In this document: piece by piece, positions 53,691 through 63,823 of the stretch | Position numbering within the stretch: position 1 is the first letter of the stretch | How the letters are laid out: each line of letters starts with the position of its first letter | Source: Prorocentrum cordatum | Taxonomy: Eukaryota > Sar > Dinophyceae > Prorocentrales > Prorocentraceae | DNA length: 64,000 nt | Direction: 5' to 3' | Assembly (NCBI GenBank): GCA_963575745.1 | Contig: CAUYUJ010020687.1 | Span: 88,259 to 152,258 of the forward strand | The notes under the pieces: generated by a model | Told to the model about the DNA's origin: nothing | Database searches by the model: none | Seen by the model: the letters and a program-made list of their open reading frames with translations, nothing else | Made by a program: the position numbers and the translations under genes

Positions 53691-53870
53691 CCCAAAGATG
53701 GCTCTAAGAGCGTCCCCAAGCCTCCCAAGAGCGCCCCAAGAGGGCCCCCCAAAGGCCCAAAGAGGCGCCAAGGAGGCCCAACGGGCGCCGAAGAGGCTCC
53801 CCGAGGTGCGCAAGAGGCGTCCCGCAGGACTGCCAAGAAGCTCCCAAGGCGCCCCAAGAAGTCCCCAAGA
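53690..53870. repeat. CCCCAAGAG-family repeat
   Basis: GCGCCCCAAGAGG and CCCAAGA words, followed by CTC-rich sequence to about 54020. Confidence 0.65.
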
Positions 53871-54409
53871 CCGCCATTGTCCTTCTCCTTCTCCTCCTCT
53901 TCTTCCTCCTCCTCCTCCTCTTCATCCTTCTATTTCTCCACCTACCTCCTCCCCTTCCCCCACCTCCGCCTCCTCCTCCTCCTCCTCGTCGCCCTCCTCC
54001 TCCTCTCCCTCAACCTCCCATCCTTCTTCCCGCCTTTCCTCGTTCGGCAGGTCCGCGAAGGCGCATATGGTTCGCTCCTGGGTCTGCGCAGGCTGTTCCA
54101 ACACTCCAGCTTGACGGCTTCTGCAGCTTTTGACCCACTGCATGCTCCTCCGCTTCCCTGACCAAGGCAGCTCGCCTGGGCATCGTCTGTGGATGGGCTG
54201 GTGAGGGTACGCGAGGCGTCAAGAATTGAAGGGGAGGCCTGGGACTCCCGGCTACAGCAGGTGGCTCCAAGGCGTTCCGAAAACCCAAACCACCCAAGGC
54301 AGCCCCAAGACCGCAGAAGGCAGGCTCCAACAGAGCACCCCGAGGAGTAGAGGCCAGAGGTATTACATGTGTTGGCATCGAGGATCTTGCTCGAACCGTC
54401 GCCACATCG

Positions 54410-54680
54410 TCACATTCATCAGCATCATCATCATCATCATCATCATCATCACCAGCGTCATCAGCAGAAACATCATCATCAACATCACATCATCAGCAGC
54501 ATCATCATCATTACCATGATCATCAGCATAATCATCATCATCAACATCATCATCGTCGTTGTCGTCGTTGTCGTCGTCGTAGTCGTCGTCCTCGCCGTCG
54601 TCGTCGTCCTCGTCATCATCACAAACAACGACAGCAACATCATCAGCATCTTCAGAATCACCATCATAATGAGTTGACTC
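54410..54680. repeat. (ATC)n/(GTC)n microsatellite
   Basis: CATCATCATC dominates to 54550, then CGTCGTCGTC, then CATCATCAG. Poly-His, Ile and Ser frames are repeat translations. Confidence 0.95.
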
Positions 54681-55004
54681 CTCATCCAAATTACTCAGCC
54701 CCAAGACGCTGCGGAAGCACGGTGACGAAGCCTGCAATAGTCTCGGCCGGTTGGGTACCATGAAGACTACTTCTGCGACCACCTACGAATACATGAACAC
54801 GGGGGGTCCAGACACTCAGGAACCCAAGAAAGCCTGGGCCCAATAGCTCAATCCGGAAACCATGAGTCACAAAAATTGGCACGTTTGGGGGAAGCGCGTT
54901 TTGTTTCCGAGGGCTTCCGCAGGCCTTCCGCCGGCGGAGCCGCGCACATTTTACTTTCGCCGCCTCTCGCTGGCCTTCCGCCGAAGAAAACGTTAAACTG
55001 CTCG

Positions 55005-55150
55005 ATCCGTCGAGGCGTCGCCGCCGCTCAGGGCGAGTGGCGGTTTTTGGGGGTGGTGCCGCCCGTCGCCGCCGTCGCCGTCGCCGCCGTTCGGGGCGAG
55101 TGGCGGCTATTGCGGGCGGTGCAGCCCGTCGCCGCCGTCGTCGTCGCATA
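55005..55150. repeat. ~65-bp GC-rich tandem duplication
   Basis: GTCGCCGCCG(C/T)TC(A/G)GGGCGAGTGGCGG...GGGGTGGTGC(C)G/CGCCCGTCGCCGCCGTC occurs twice in a row, ending at the start of a T15-like TTGCGCCACAT. Confidence 0.7.
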
Positions 55151-55389
55151 GATTGCGCCACATCAATTCTACTTTCTGGATTCATCCCCCCCCGGCTTTA
55201 TCCGTACACGTTTTTTGTGTTGCAATGTGTGTATGATTCTGCCTTATCGCCCACCCTAAATATGAATTCGCACCATCCCAACCCGGCCGGGTTCGACACC
55301 CCCCCCGCCATCCTCTGACCAACAACGCCCTTGCGCGCACACCTGTTTATCAGAGACCGTAAGTTTTCAAGAATCCCTTGAAACACTTG

Positions 55390-55700
55390 GAACGAAGTGC
55401 GCACGCGCGCGCCGTCGCGCGCGCATGCTGAAATCCTTCAAAAACCTTTTGAGTTCGTAAGGGTTTCAAAATCGAGTGCCAAAACACATCTAAAAACAGA
55501 GGGTTTCGCAACACGGATTGTCCAAACAAGCTCGCACGCTTGTGTTAATTCTGGATATAACCATTGTTATTACAACATGTTCATAACATGCTACCAAACG
55601 AGCTCCGCGCGCGCATGCCCAAATCTTTCGAACGCCTTTGCGCGCGTGTTGGGGTGGCACGATCCGTTTCAAAAAAAACACGCGGCCCACTCTCGCGCGC
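55390..55700. repeat. P275-family units without trinucleotide tract
   Basis: GCACGCGCGCGCCGTCGCGC, TGAAATCCTTCAAAAACCTT and CGCAACACGGATTGTCCAAA occur in the order seen at 57770-58460, marking a partial composite repeat. Confidence 0.75.
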
Positions 55701-56059
55701 CTGCCGCGCGCGCACCTCGAACTCCTTCCAAAACCTTCATCACCGACGCGAAGACGCCGTCATAGTCGGCGGCGTGATCAGCATCGGTGCCGTCGCCGGC
55801 TGCCCCGTCGTCGCAATCAGCATCGTCACCAGCATCGCTACTATTATCATCGTGAGTACCGTTGTCGGCGTTGCCATGATACCGCGCCCGCACAAGTCGA
55901 CGACTCGCACTGAAATGCCCGCTGGGACGTACCGAGCGGTCAGCGCCACCGCGTTCGCGTCGGTCGAGCCAACTAGCTGGCCGCTGCGCGCGCGTGTTTG
56001 GGTTGGCGCGGCCGCATAGATGCACCAGCCAACGCCAAGCATGCATCGCAACCGCGACC

Positions 56060-57560
56060 GATTAGGCTTTGCAAACAAAGTTGCGGGTGGTTGGGTGGGA
56101 TGCTTGCAAGAGGATGGGATGTGCCCACTCGTTTGCTAAATTCAATTGCGCCAGATAGGTTGCACCGCATAGACTGAATTTCATGAGTTGCACCTCGTAG
56201 ACTCTCCCCTTTTTCAAAAACATGATTATACCCCCATCACCCCCCACAGGGTCATCCGCCACGCGTTTCGATTGGAAATTCAAATGTGCTCGTGACCCTT
56301 CGTTCATTTTCGGAATGACCATCCCAGGCCAGCCGGCATCGACCACCCATCTTCCTTGCAAAAATACTATGCGCGCGCACCCTTCTATCCAAAGTCTTAC
56401 GCGTTCATGATTCCCTTGCAAAAAAAACGGACGAAGTGCACACGCGCGCGTCGTCGCGCACGCATGTCGAAATCCTTCAAAAAAACCTTCGGTGTCAGAA
56501 GGATTTCGAAATCGAGTGTCCGAAAAAAGTGTAAAACATGGTTTCGCAACGTGGGTTTTCGAAAAAGCGCGCGCGCGCTCTTGCGTCGCCGTCGTCGTCG
56601 TCGTCCTCCTCCTCCTCCCTCCTCCCTCGTCGTCGTCGTCGTCGCCGTCGTATTCCTCGATTTTTCCTCGTCGTCGTCGTCGTCGTCCTCTTTGGCGTCG
56701 TCGTCGTTTCCGTCGTCGTTGTCGCCGTGGTTGTCCTTCCTCCTCCCTCGTCGTCGCCGTCGCCGCCGTCGGCATCTCGTCGTGGTGCCTCCTATTTCGT
56801 CGCCGTCGTCTTCCCTCATCCCTCGTCGTTGTCGTCGTCGGCGTCGCCGTTCTCCCTCTTTCGTCGTTCGCGTCGTCGCCGTCCTCCCTCCTCCCTCGTC
56901 GTCGTCGTCGTTGTCGCCGTCGTCGTCCTCCCTCCTCCCTTATCGTCGTCGTCGTCGTTGGCGACGTCGTTGTTGTCGTCGCCGTTGTCTTAATCGTCGT
57001 CGTCGTCAGCGTCGACGTCGTCGTCGTCGTCCTCGTCGTCGGCGTTGACGTCGCCGTCGTCGTCGTCGTCGGCGTCGTCATCGTCGTCGTCGTCGTTGGC
57101 GTCGGCGTCGTCGTCGTCATCTTCGTTGGCGACGTCTTCGTCGTCGTCGTTGTCATCGTCGTCGAAGTCATCGGAGACGTCGTCGGTGTCGTCGTAGTCG
57201 TCGTCGTCGTCGGCGTCGTCGTAGTCGGCGTCGTCGTCGTCGGCGTTGTCATCGTCGTCGTCGTGGGTGTCGCCGTCGTCGTCGTCGACGTCGTTGTCAT
57301 CGTCGTCGAAGTCGTAAGAGACGTCGTCGGTGTCGTCGTAGTCGTCGTCGGCGTCGTCGTCGGTGTCGCTGTCTTCGTCGGCGTCGCTGTCGCTGCTAAG
57401 TGCCCTTGGGGTACCTACCGTCGCGGTCTTAAGAAGTCATGCGACCAAGTTGCGGGTGGGAGGGTGGGATGTTTGCACGAGCAGTGGAGAGGACAGCTTC
57501 AAGACGGCCAAAGTGAATTGCACCGCATGGATTGCATTACATAGGTTGTACCGCGTAGAT
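56060..57560. repeat. Composite repeat P275-(GTC)n-L-T15, copy in plus orientation
   Basis: 56440-56590 carries the GCGCGC core with GAAATCCTTCAAAAA; 56590-57400 is (GTC)n with TCCTCCCTCCTCCCTC blocks; 57430-57530 is link segment L; 57510-57560 is a short T15 array. 56060-56180 holds a degenerate L and T15 pair from a previous unit. A Val-rich open frame across it is repeat translation. Confidence 0.85.
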
Positions 57561-57689
57561 GTTCTGCCACCCTCCCCCCCCGGGGTTACAACCCCCCCGG
57601 AACCGATCTAAAACACATAGGATCCTGACCCAATGTCCATCCCACCTGTGAGTTCATACTATCCCAACTCAACCGGCATCGGCCCCCAC

Positions 57690-58872
57690 CGCCATCCAAT
57701 GCAACAAAAAATATGCGCGCGCACTCGTTGATCAAAAGGCATAAATTTTCAAGAACCCCTTGCAACAAATGGGACGAAGTGCACACGCGCGCGTCGTCGC
57801 GCGCGCCTGCCGAATTCCTTCAAAAACCGTCGGTTTCGGAATGATTTCAAATTCGAGCTTTCAGAAAACATACCAAAGCACAGGGTTTCGCAACACCGAG
57901 TTTCTAAAAAAGCTTACGCGCGCGCTCTTGCGAAGTCTTAAGACAACCATGGGATTTCCAACAGTTCCAAAAGATACTACCAAACGGATTTCGCGCGCGC
58001 GCATGTCGAAATCTTTCGAACGTCCTTGCGCGCGTGCCGTCGCGAGAATCCTCTGCAAAAATGGGACGAAGTGCATCGTCGTCGTCGTCGTTGTCATCGT
58101 CGCCGTCGTCGTGGGTGTCGCCGTCGTCGTAGTCGTCGTCGTCGTCGCCGTCGGAGTCGTCGGAGACGTCGTCGGTGTCTTCGAAGGCCCTTGCGCGCAT
58201 GCCGTCGCGAGAATCCTCTGCAAAGATGGGACGAAACGCACGCGCGCGCCGTCGTCGCGCGCGCATGCCGAAATCCTTCAAAAACTTCAGTTTCCGGAAG
58301 GATTTCAAAGTCCTTCCAAACAACACCAAATAACAAAAATCCTTCAACTGAAATCCTTCGAAAATCCTTCCATAAAATCCTTCCTTTCGTCGAAATCCTT
58401 CAAACATCCTTCCAACAAACATATAAAACACGGGTTCGCAACGCGGATTTCCAATAAAAGCGTGCGCGCGCGCTCTTGCGTCGCCGTCGTCGTCGTCGTC
58501 CTCCCTCCTCCCTCGTCGTCGTCGTCGTCGCCGTCGTCCTTTGTCTTTCCTCGTGGTCGTCGTCGTCGTCGTCGTCCTCTTTGGCGTCGTCGTCGTTTCC
58601 GTCGTCGTTGTCGCCGTGGTCGTCCTTCCTCCTCCCTCGTCGTCGTCGTCCGTCGTCGGGTCTCGTCGTCTTCCCTGCTATTTCGTCGCCGTCGTCGTCG
58701 TCGTCGTCGTCGTCTTCCCTGCTCCCTTGTCGTTGTCGTTGTCGTCGTCGGCGTCGCCGTCCTCCCTCCTTTCGTCGTTCGCGTCGTCGTCGTCCTCCCT
58801 CCTCCCTCGTCGTTGTCGTCGTTGCGACGTCGTTGTCGTCGTCGTCGTCGCCGTCGTCGTCGTCATCGTCAA

Positions 58873-58904
<32 letters not shown>

Positions 58905-59290
58905 TCGTCGTTGTCATCGTCATCGTCGTCGTCGGCGTCGGCGGCGCCGTCGTCGTCGTCAAAGGTGTCGTCGTCGTCGGTGTCGTCGTCGTTGGAGACG
59001 TTGTCGGTGTCGTCGTAGTCGTTGTCGGCGGCGTCGTCGTCGTTGTCGCTGTCGTCGTCGGTGTCGCTGCCAAGTGCCATTTGGTAACTACCGTCACGGT
59101 CCTAAGAGGTCTTGCGACCAAGTTGCGGGTGGGAGGGTGGGATGTTAGCACGAGCAGTGGAGAGGACAACTTCAGGACAGTCAACGTTAATTGCACCACA
59201 GAGATTGCACCGCATAGATTTGCACCGCATGCGTTGCATCACATAGGTTGCATCGCATAAGTTGCACCACATGGATTGCACCGCACAGAC
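57690..59290. repeat. Composite repeat P275-(GTC)n-L-T15, second plus copy
   Basis: Three GCGCGC cores (57785, 57995, 58240) carry CGTCGCG(C/A)GCGC and GGACGAA-(G/A)TGC. (GTC)n occupies 58075-58175 and 58480-59070, segment L 59100-59190 and T15 59180-59290. Same order as 56060-57560 and opposite to 20980-23735. Confidence 0.85.
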
Positions 59291-59349
59291 TGCAAGAACC
59301 TACTCTACGGCAGACGCGTGCGTCGCACCTTCATGCCATTCCCCTCCGA

Positions 59350-59410
59350 TCCTCTGCTCACGGTCCATCAATGCAAGGAGGAGGAGGAGGAGGAGGAGGA
59401 GGACCCCCTC
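59350..59410. repeat. (GGA)n tract
   Basis: About 30 bases of GGA within otherwise unique sequence. Confidence 0.85.
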
Positions 59411-59689
59411 CCCCTCCCACTCGTGGTCGTTGTACCTGCTTCCCTCTCGCATCCAATATCCTGATCGCCCTGGCCAGCCAGCCAGATGTTCCTGGAGACC
59501 GCCGCCACGCTCTCGCAGCCCTCGCCCCGCACGAGAGCGGGCTCGCGAGCCTCGAGAACTGCCTGGGGCGAGGAACCGACGGCGTTCGGCCACGGATCAC
59601 CGCAGCGCGCAGGCGAGCTGCCCCACTTCGCCGTTGGCCCAACAGTCGCAAGCACCTGAAGGGGCCCTGGGACACACAAATAAATGCAC

Positions 59690-59800
59690 ACAAATAAAAA
59701 GATTCCCCATATTTTCCTATATTTTCTGGGTTTTTGTCTTCCCCCCCTCTTCCCATATTTTCGCATATTTTCTGGGGAATCGACGATGTATTGTGTCTGT
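59690..59800. repeat. CCCATATTTTC direct repeats
   Basis: CCCATATTTTCC(T)ATATTTTCTGGG occurs twice about 55 bases apart in an AT-rich patch. Confidence 0.7.
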
Positions 59801-59854
59801 GTGTTTTTTCCCTCCTGAGCACCGCTTGTTACCGACGCGGCCCTCATGGGTCGG

Positions 59855-60223
59855 GTCGGGCGAACGGGGGGATATAGCAGAGGGGGGGTCTGAGAATCAG
59901 CTCACGTATCACTGATCTTTCCCGCGCCTCCCGGCGCCGGGGGCGGCCCGGGTATCGAGGAATGGCCCCCTTCGGTGAGGCCGAAACCAGCTGACTTCTA
60001 CCAGACCACCCCAACCCAACACGAAGACCCGAATTTCGGGTTGGGGGGGGTACGGGTTCCATGTGTGTTTTCTCGATGTTCCTTGACCCCCCCCCACTGG
60101 AAATCGAGGATAAATTGGGGCCTTCGGGTTGGGTTGGGGTGGATTGGTGGGTGGTGACCAGCTGCATGCAGCAAATTTCGTACCCCCCCCCCTTCCCTAT
60201 ATCCCCCCTCTCGCCCGGCCCGG
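59855..60223. mobile_element. TIR element family M1, copy 3, carrying a nested insertion
   Basis: Left end GTCGGGCGAACGGGGGGATA and right end CCCCCTCTCGCCCGGCCCGG match the other M1 copies. The ACCAGCTGCATGCAGC core is split by the element at 59994-60156. No clear target duplication remains outside. It abuts the 3' part of gene C directly after the transmembrane coding segment. Confidence 0.8.
59994..60156. mobile_element. TIR element family N nested in M1, 8-bp target duplication
   Basis: 163 bp. The left end from ACCAGACCACCCCAACCCAA and the right end (reverse complement ACCAATCCACCCCAACCCAA) are inverted repeats matching at about 32 of 37 positions. ACCAGCTG is duplicated exactly at 59986-59993 and 60157-60164, and removing one copy plus the insert restores the M1 core. 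Confidence 0.9.
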
Positions 60224-61256
60224 ATTTTCACCAGGAACGGCGCCGCCGTGAAGCAGCCGATGAAGGTGAACGCGCAGACCAGGACTCCGACGGCCGCGGC
60301 GGCTGCACCTCCTGCCATGGCACCAACCTGTCCGCTCGTGCACCCCGTCCTGCGCCGCCTGCGCCGCCTGCTTCCTTTCTGCGTGAGCGCGCCATCCATC
60401 CCCTTGTCCACGGCAGACCTGCGCAACTGCCCCTCCAAGCGCCTCTCGAGGGAAGCCGGCATCTCCTGCGACTGGAGCACCTCGACCATCTCTTCACGGC
60501 TCACCCAGACGATCTCCGTCCCGACAGGGATCTCGAAGGCCAGGGTGTGACCCACAGGTGCCTCACTGACGAACTCGAAGGCCATGCCCATGAAAGTGTT
60601 TGGGCTTTGCGTTGAAAGTGTGAACGTGTTGTTCTCGACGCGGTACGACGCGCTGCTGTTCCCCACGTACTCCACCCGCTCACTGTCATGAGGGCACTGC
60701 TCAGCGACGTTATCAGTGTCCTCTACAAAAAAACATCTTCAACATGACGGGGTTCGCTGTTCTGCGGTATTCCGCTGGAACATCCAGCAGCATCGCAGGA
60801 GCGTCGTTGGTACCAGCCCCCATGAACGTCACGATGTCTGGCATGTCGACTCCTGCATCTGGGTCGGGGGATATGACTGTCTTGATGATGTTCCCGCGAT
60901 ATTCCACTGTGGCTGTCACGTTCAAGCCTCCCGATCCTGTGTAATAGCAGATGTTGCCATTGGGGCGGCAGCAAACCCCCTTTGTAGCTGCATCCGCTAT
61001 CGGCAAGTTTGTTTGCGTACTTGCGCCACGCCTCGCTCGCACGGAGATGGAGCTCGGTCTCCGACGCGGCGTGATGGTCCATGAGGTACTGGAGAGTTAC
61101 CATGCCACCGTGACTGCCGGCTTCACCCGCCGCAGCGCCACGACCAGTGCGCCGGAACAGCGCCTCATCTGCTGCACTCTGCAGCGTTAGTGCCCGCAGT
61201 GGCAGGGCGAAGTTGGCGAATAGTAAGAGTACAGGGTGAACGATTGTGAGCACCAT
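60224..61256 (-). pseudogene. Gene C: secreted/type I membrane protein, two frameshifts
   Basis: Start ATG at 61256 is followed by a strong signal peptide (MVLTIVHPVLLLFANFALPL, cleavage near LRALT). The first frame covers about 97 residues, including a charged helix (ETELHLRASEAWRKYANK). An extra C in CCCC (60962-60965) shifts the frame into LNVTATVEYRGN...PDAGVDMPDIVTFMGAGTND. An extra T in T7 (60727-60733) shifts again into EDTDNVAEQCPHDSERVEYV, an ectodomain, then a 30-residue hydrophobic segment (AGGAAAAAVGVLVCAFTFIG...) ending near 60230. N-glycosylation-type NxT/S sites occur. Coding then runs into the M1 element, so the C-terminus or a last exon is unseen. Total about 340 residues. 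The 49.1 kb paralogue is in frame at the first site. Family not recognised. Both breaks are single-base homopolymer gains, so assembly error is as likely as a pseudogene. Confidence 0.65.
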
Positions 61257-61330
61257 GGGTTCGACTTACCACGTATGTGTGCAATACTGAAAATAGCTTG
61301 CGCGGACGTGTTTGATCTGCAACAACTCGA

Positions 61331-62044
61331 TTGACAATTGCTATGGTTGGGTCAGGGGCACCTTTGGCAAAACCCGGCATGCGCAAGGCGCCGCGGCCGT
61401 TCCAGAGCGCCGTGGGGCGCACCGAGAAAGCTCCCGGCTGCACGTTTTCCCCAACGTCTCCCGATGCGATCGCTCGTTTTTGGAAGCTCCCGGATGTTTT
61501 TTTCTGCACCAGCATTCGGAATGCGTTCCAGCAGCTGCGCCCCGACGAGATCGTTCCGGGGGTGCCTGAATCGTCACGAGTGCCCGCTGGAGACCCGAGG
61601 GAGGACGCGAAAGTCGAGAGTGAGTCGAGTGAGCCTTCGCCGGAGTGGCCGTCGCGCGCACGGCCTTCGCAGGACATGGGGGGGGCGGGGGGGGTCACAG
61701 CCAGGCGCGCAAGCCGCTTCTGCCGCACCGCACGCGGCGATCGGCGAGCCGCGCTTCGACGGTCACCCTTGCCAGGGGGTAATGCCTGCGCGCAGCTGAC
61801 GCGGTCTAGGGTCCAGGGCGACCCATCCGCATCCTGGGCCTGGCAAGTGCTCCCCGCTCCTCGCCAGGCACTTCATCCTCTCCCTGCGAAGCGTAGCTGC
61901 TATCTGGCAGCTGGCACGCTTTGCTGCTCCCTTCAGCGGCACAGCTTCCGAGCCTTTCGCCAGAGGCTGGCCCGCACAGGGTGCGCGAGCGCCTCATGCG
62001 CGCGGTACTCTGGTGGAACAGCGAAGCCACGATGCAGAATGTAA
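61331..62044 (+). other. Open frames on both strands, coding undecided
   Basis: A plus frame (61331-62044, MTIAMVGSGAPLAKPGMRKA...) contains ordinary-looking segments such as ARFWKLPDVFFCTSIRNAFQ. A minus frame of 187 residues overlaps it. Neither has a recognised domain, and the plus frame degenerates into Arg/Ser-rich sequence after about residue 120. Confidence 0.3.
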
Positions 62045-62061
62045 ATCCCGCTGGTCTTACA

Positions 62062-62369
62062 GGAAGATCTACATGTCGAAGAATTGCCAGGGCCAACCCT
62101 CCGGCCAACCCCCCAGCCAGCCCTCTGGCCAACCCTCCTGGCCAACCCCTCCAGCCAACCATGGTTGGGGCAATCCTTTTCTCACGATGCTGGTCATGAT
62201 CATGGCTGGTGATCTCACGCCCCCGGCTGCTGCCTCGCCACCTCTGCCCGCTGTGATCAGACGACCGACCCCCGGAATCTCGGTCCCTCGGAGTGTCGGC
62301 GTGTCCGCCAGCTTTCCGCCGGCGCACCGCCAGCTTGAGCAGGGACCGACCGTCCCGACATTCCTATAG
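62062..62369 (+). other. Possible Pro/Gln-rich small ORF
   Basis: A plus frame contains MSKNCQGQPSGQPPSQPSGQ, made by a 12-bp CC(G/A)GCCAACCCT repeat at 62088-62160, then a hydrophobic segment (NPFLTMLVMIMAG) and a Pro/Ala-rich tail running into the M3 flank. The 12-bp period keeps the frame. Weak evidence for a gene. Confidence 0.3.
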
Positions 62370-62576
62370 TCCTACCACGAAATGTTCCCAGAACCCAGAA
62401 ATGTTCTAAGAACAAAAACAAGGTTCTTAGAACGTGAACCCGATATGATAAAACAAGACAGTCCCAACCATAAATGTTCGAAGAACATTTCGTGGGAACC
62501 ACGAAAGGTTCTTAGAACATTGTTTGGTAGGGCTATAGGTGAGCCGGGACGCTTCGCTACTGCTTGACCGGCCTCC
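62338..62576. repeat. Segmental duplication SD, copy 1
   Basis: GAGCAGGGACCGACCGTCCC, the M3 element and GAGCCGGGACGCTTCGCTAC recur at 63091-63326 as one unit with about 10% divergence. Confidence 0.85.
62364..62538. mobile_element. TIR element family M3, copy 2
   Basis: Begins CTATAGTCCTACCACGAAAT and ends TGTTTGGTAGGGCTATAG. The TIRs include GTTC(T/C)NAGAAC motifs, and the interior has GATAAAACAAGACAGTCCCA. Confidence 0.8.
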
Positions 62577-62629
62577 GCCGACGGCAAGAAAGCTCCGAAG
62601 GCGAGGGCCACTCCCCGACCGCCCCGCGT

Positions 62630-62781
62630 CGAGGAGGAGGAGGAGGAGGAGGAGGAGGAGGAGGAGGAGGAGGAGAAGGAGGAGGAGGAGGGAGGAGATG
62701 AGGAGGAAGGAGAGGAGGAGGAGGATGGAGGGAGGAGGAGGGGAGGAGGAGGAAGGAGGAGGAGGAGGGGGAGGATGAGGA

Positions 62782-62813
<32 letters not shown>

Positions 62814-62925
62814 CGGATGAGGAGGAGGAGGAGGAGGAGGGAGAGGAGGAGTGAAGGAGGAGGAGGAGTATGAGGAGGAGGAGGGTAGGGAGGGAGGAGG
62901 AGGAAGGAGGAGGATGTAGGAGATG
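62630..62925. repeat. (GGA)n tract
   Basis: About 290 bases of GGA/GGAA units. Glu-, Arg- or Leu/Pro/Ser-rich frames are repeat translations. Confidence 0.97.
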
Positions 62926-63014
62926 AGGGTGACCCGGTCCAGCACTGCTTGCTTGGTACGGACGGCCGTGGGGCGTAAGGGGAGCCTGGACTCAGGAGAG
63001 TGCGCCGCGGCGGG

Positions 63015-63070
63015 GCCAAGACCAGCTGCCTGGCGCAGATGTCGCGCCCCCCGCCCCCCGAGCCGGCCCG
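63015..63070. mobile_element. Decayed M1-family core
   Basis: GGGGCCAAGACCAGCTGCCT...GCAGATGTCGCGCCCCCCGC resembles the right half of M1. Confidence 0.45.
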
Positions 63071-63090
63071 AAGCACGACGGCCACTCTTC

Positions 63091-63326
63091 GAGCAGGGGC
63101 CGACCGTCCCGGCATTGCTATAGTCCTACCACGAATCATGTTCCTAGAACCCAGAAGTGCTCTATAAGAACAAAAACAAGGTTCTTGGAACATGAGCCCG
63201 GTGTGATAAAACAAGACAGTCCCAACCAGAAATGCTCTAAGATGATTTCGTGGGAACCGCAGAAGGTTCTAAGAACGTTGTTTGGTAGGACTACAGGCGA
63301 GCCGGGACGCTTCGCCACTGCTTGAA
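63091..63326. repeat. Segmental duplication SD, copy 2
   Basis: Matches 62338-62576 across both M3 flanks; contains M3 copy 3. Confidence 0.85.
63118..63296. mobile_element. TIR element family M3, copy 3
   Basis: CTATAGTCCTACCACGAATC to TTGTTTGGTAGGACTACAG. Near-identical to copy 2 apart from point differences and short indels. Confidence 0.8.
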
Positions 63327-63612
63327 CTCTGGCGAAAGGCCGCTCCCGCAAGTCGCCGATGAGAGGCAACGATATGGGGGGAGGACCAGCTCGGGGGGAG
63401 ACCTTGGCGCAGCATCGGCGACACATCGCCGATGGATCGGCGCAAGGCCCTCGACAGCAGAGCCGAAGTTCCCGGCGCTGGCCCCCCCTCTCTGGTGCTA
63501 CAGTCAACCCGCATAGCAAGGACGCGCGGTGAGGGTGCAAGGGCCTCGGGCGCCCATGCCGAGGCTCTTCGAGCGGGGCTGGCCACCGAAAGTGGTTGAA
63601 GATGGACCGAAG
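63327..63612. other. No gene supported
   Basis: Unique GC-rich sequence. GCGACACATCGCCGATGGATCGGCG forms a local palindrome near 63420. Confidence 0.4.
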
Positions 63613-63823
63613 ATCGGGAGCGGCCAAGAGGGGGGGGGTCCAAGAGGGGGGGGGTGCAAATCATTACCGGCGACATGTGCGCGGCCCATGGGGGGGGGCT
63701 GGGGACGTAATGAAATAAGACGAGGCGCCATGAGATCTGGGGAGATCTCATGGCCCCCGCCATGATATCCCCCCCCCTAGTCATCACCCCCCTCTTTTCC
63801 GTCCCCGAGAAGGCGACCGAGGC
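63613..63823. repeat. Dispersed repeat R1, copy 2
   Basis: Matches 1047-1262, including CGTAATG, the GAGATCTGGGGAGATCTC palindrome and CCCCCCCTAGTCATCACCCC. Confidence 0.75.

Noticed and set aside
56492-57544. 350-residue Val/Ser/Arg-rich plus frame and its minus Asp/Thr-rich counterpart
   Set aside because: Translation of (GTC)n; similar frames occur at 58.5-59.1 and 21.5-23.3 kb.
61290-61315. Leader-like AAGCTATTTTCAG upstream of gene C
   Set aside because: About 10 of 17 positions match; not above chance, although the position 45 nt before the ATG is suggestive.
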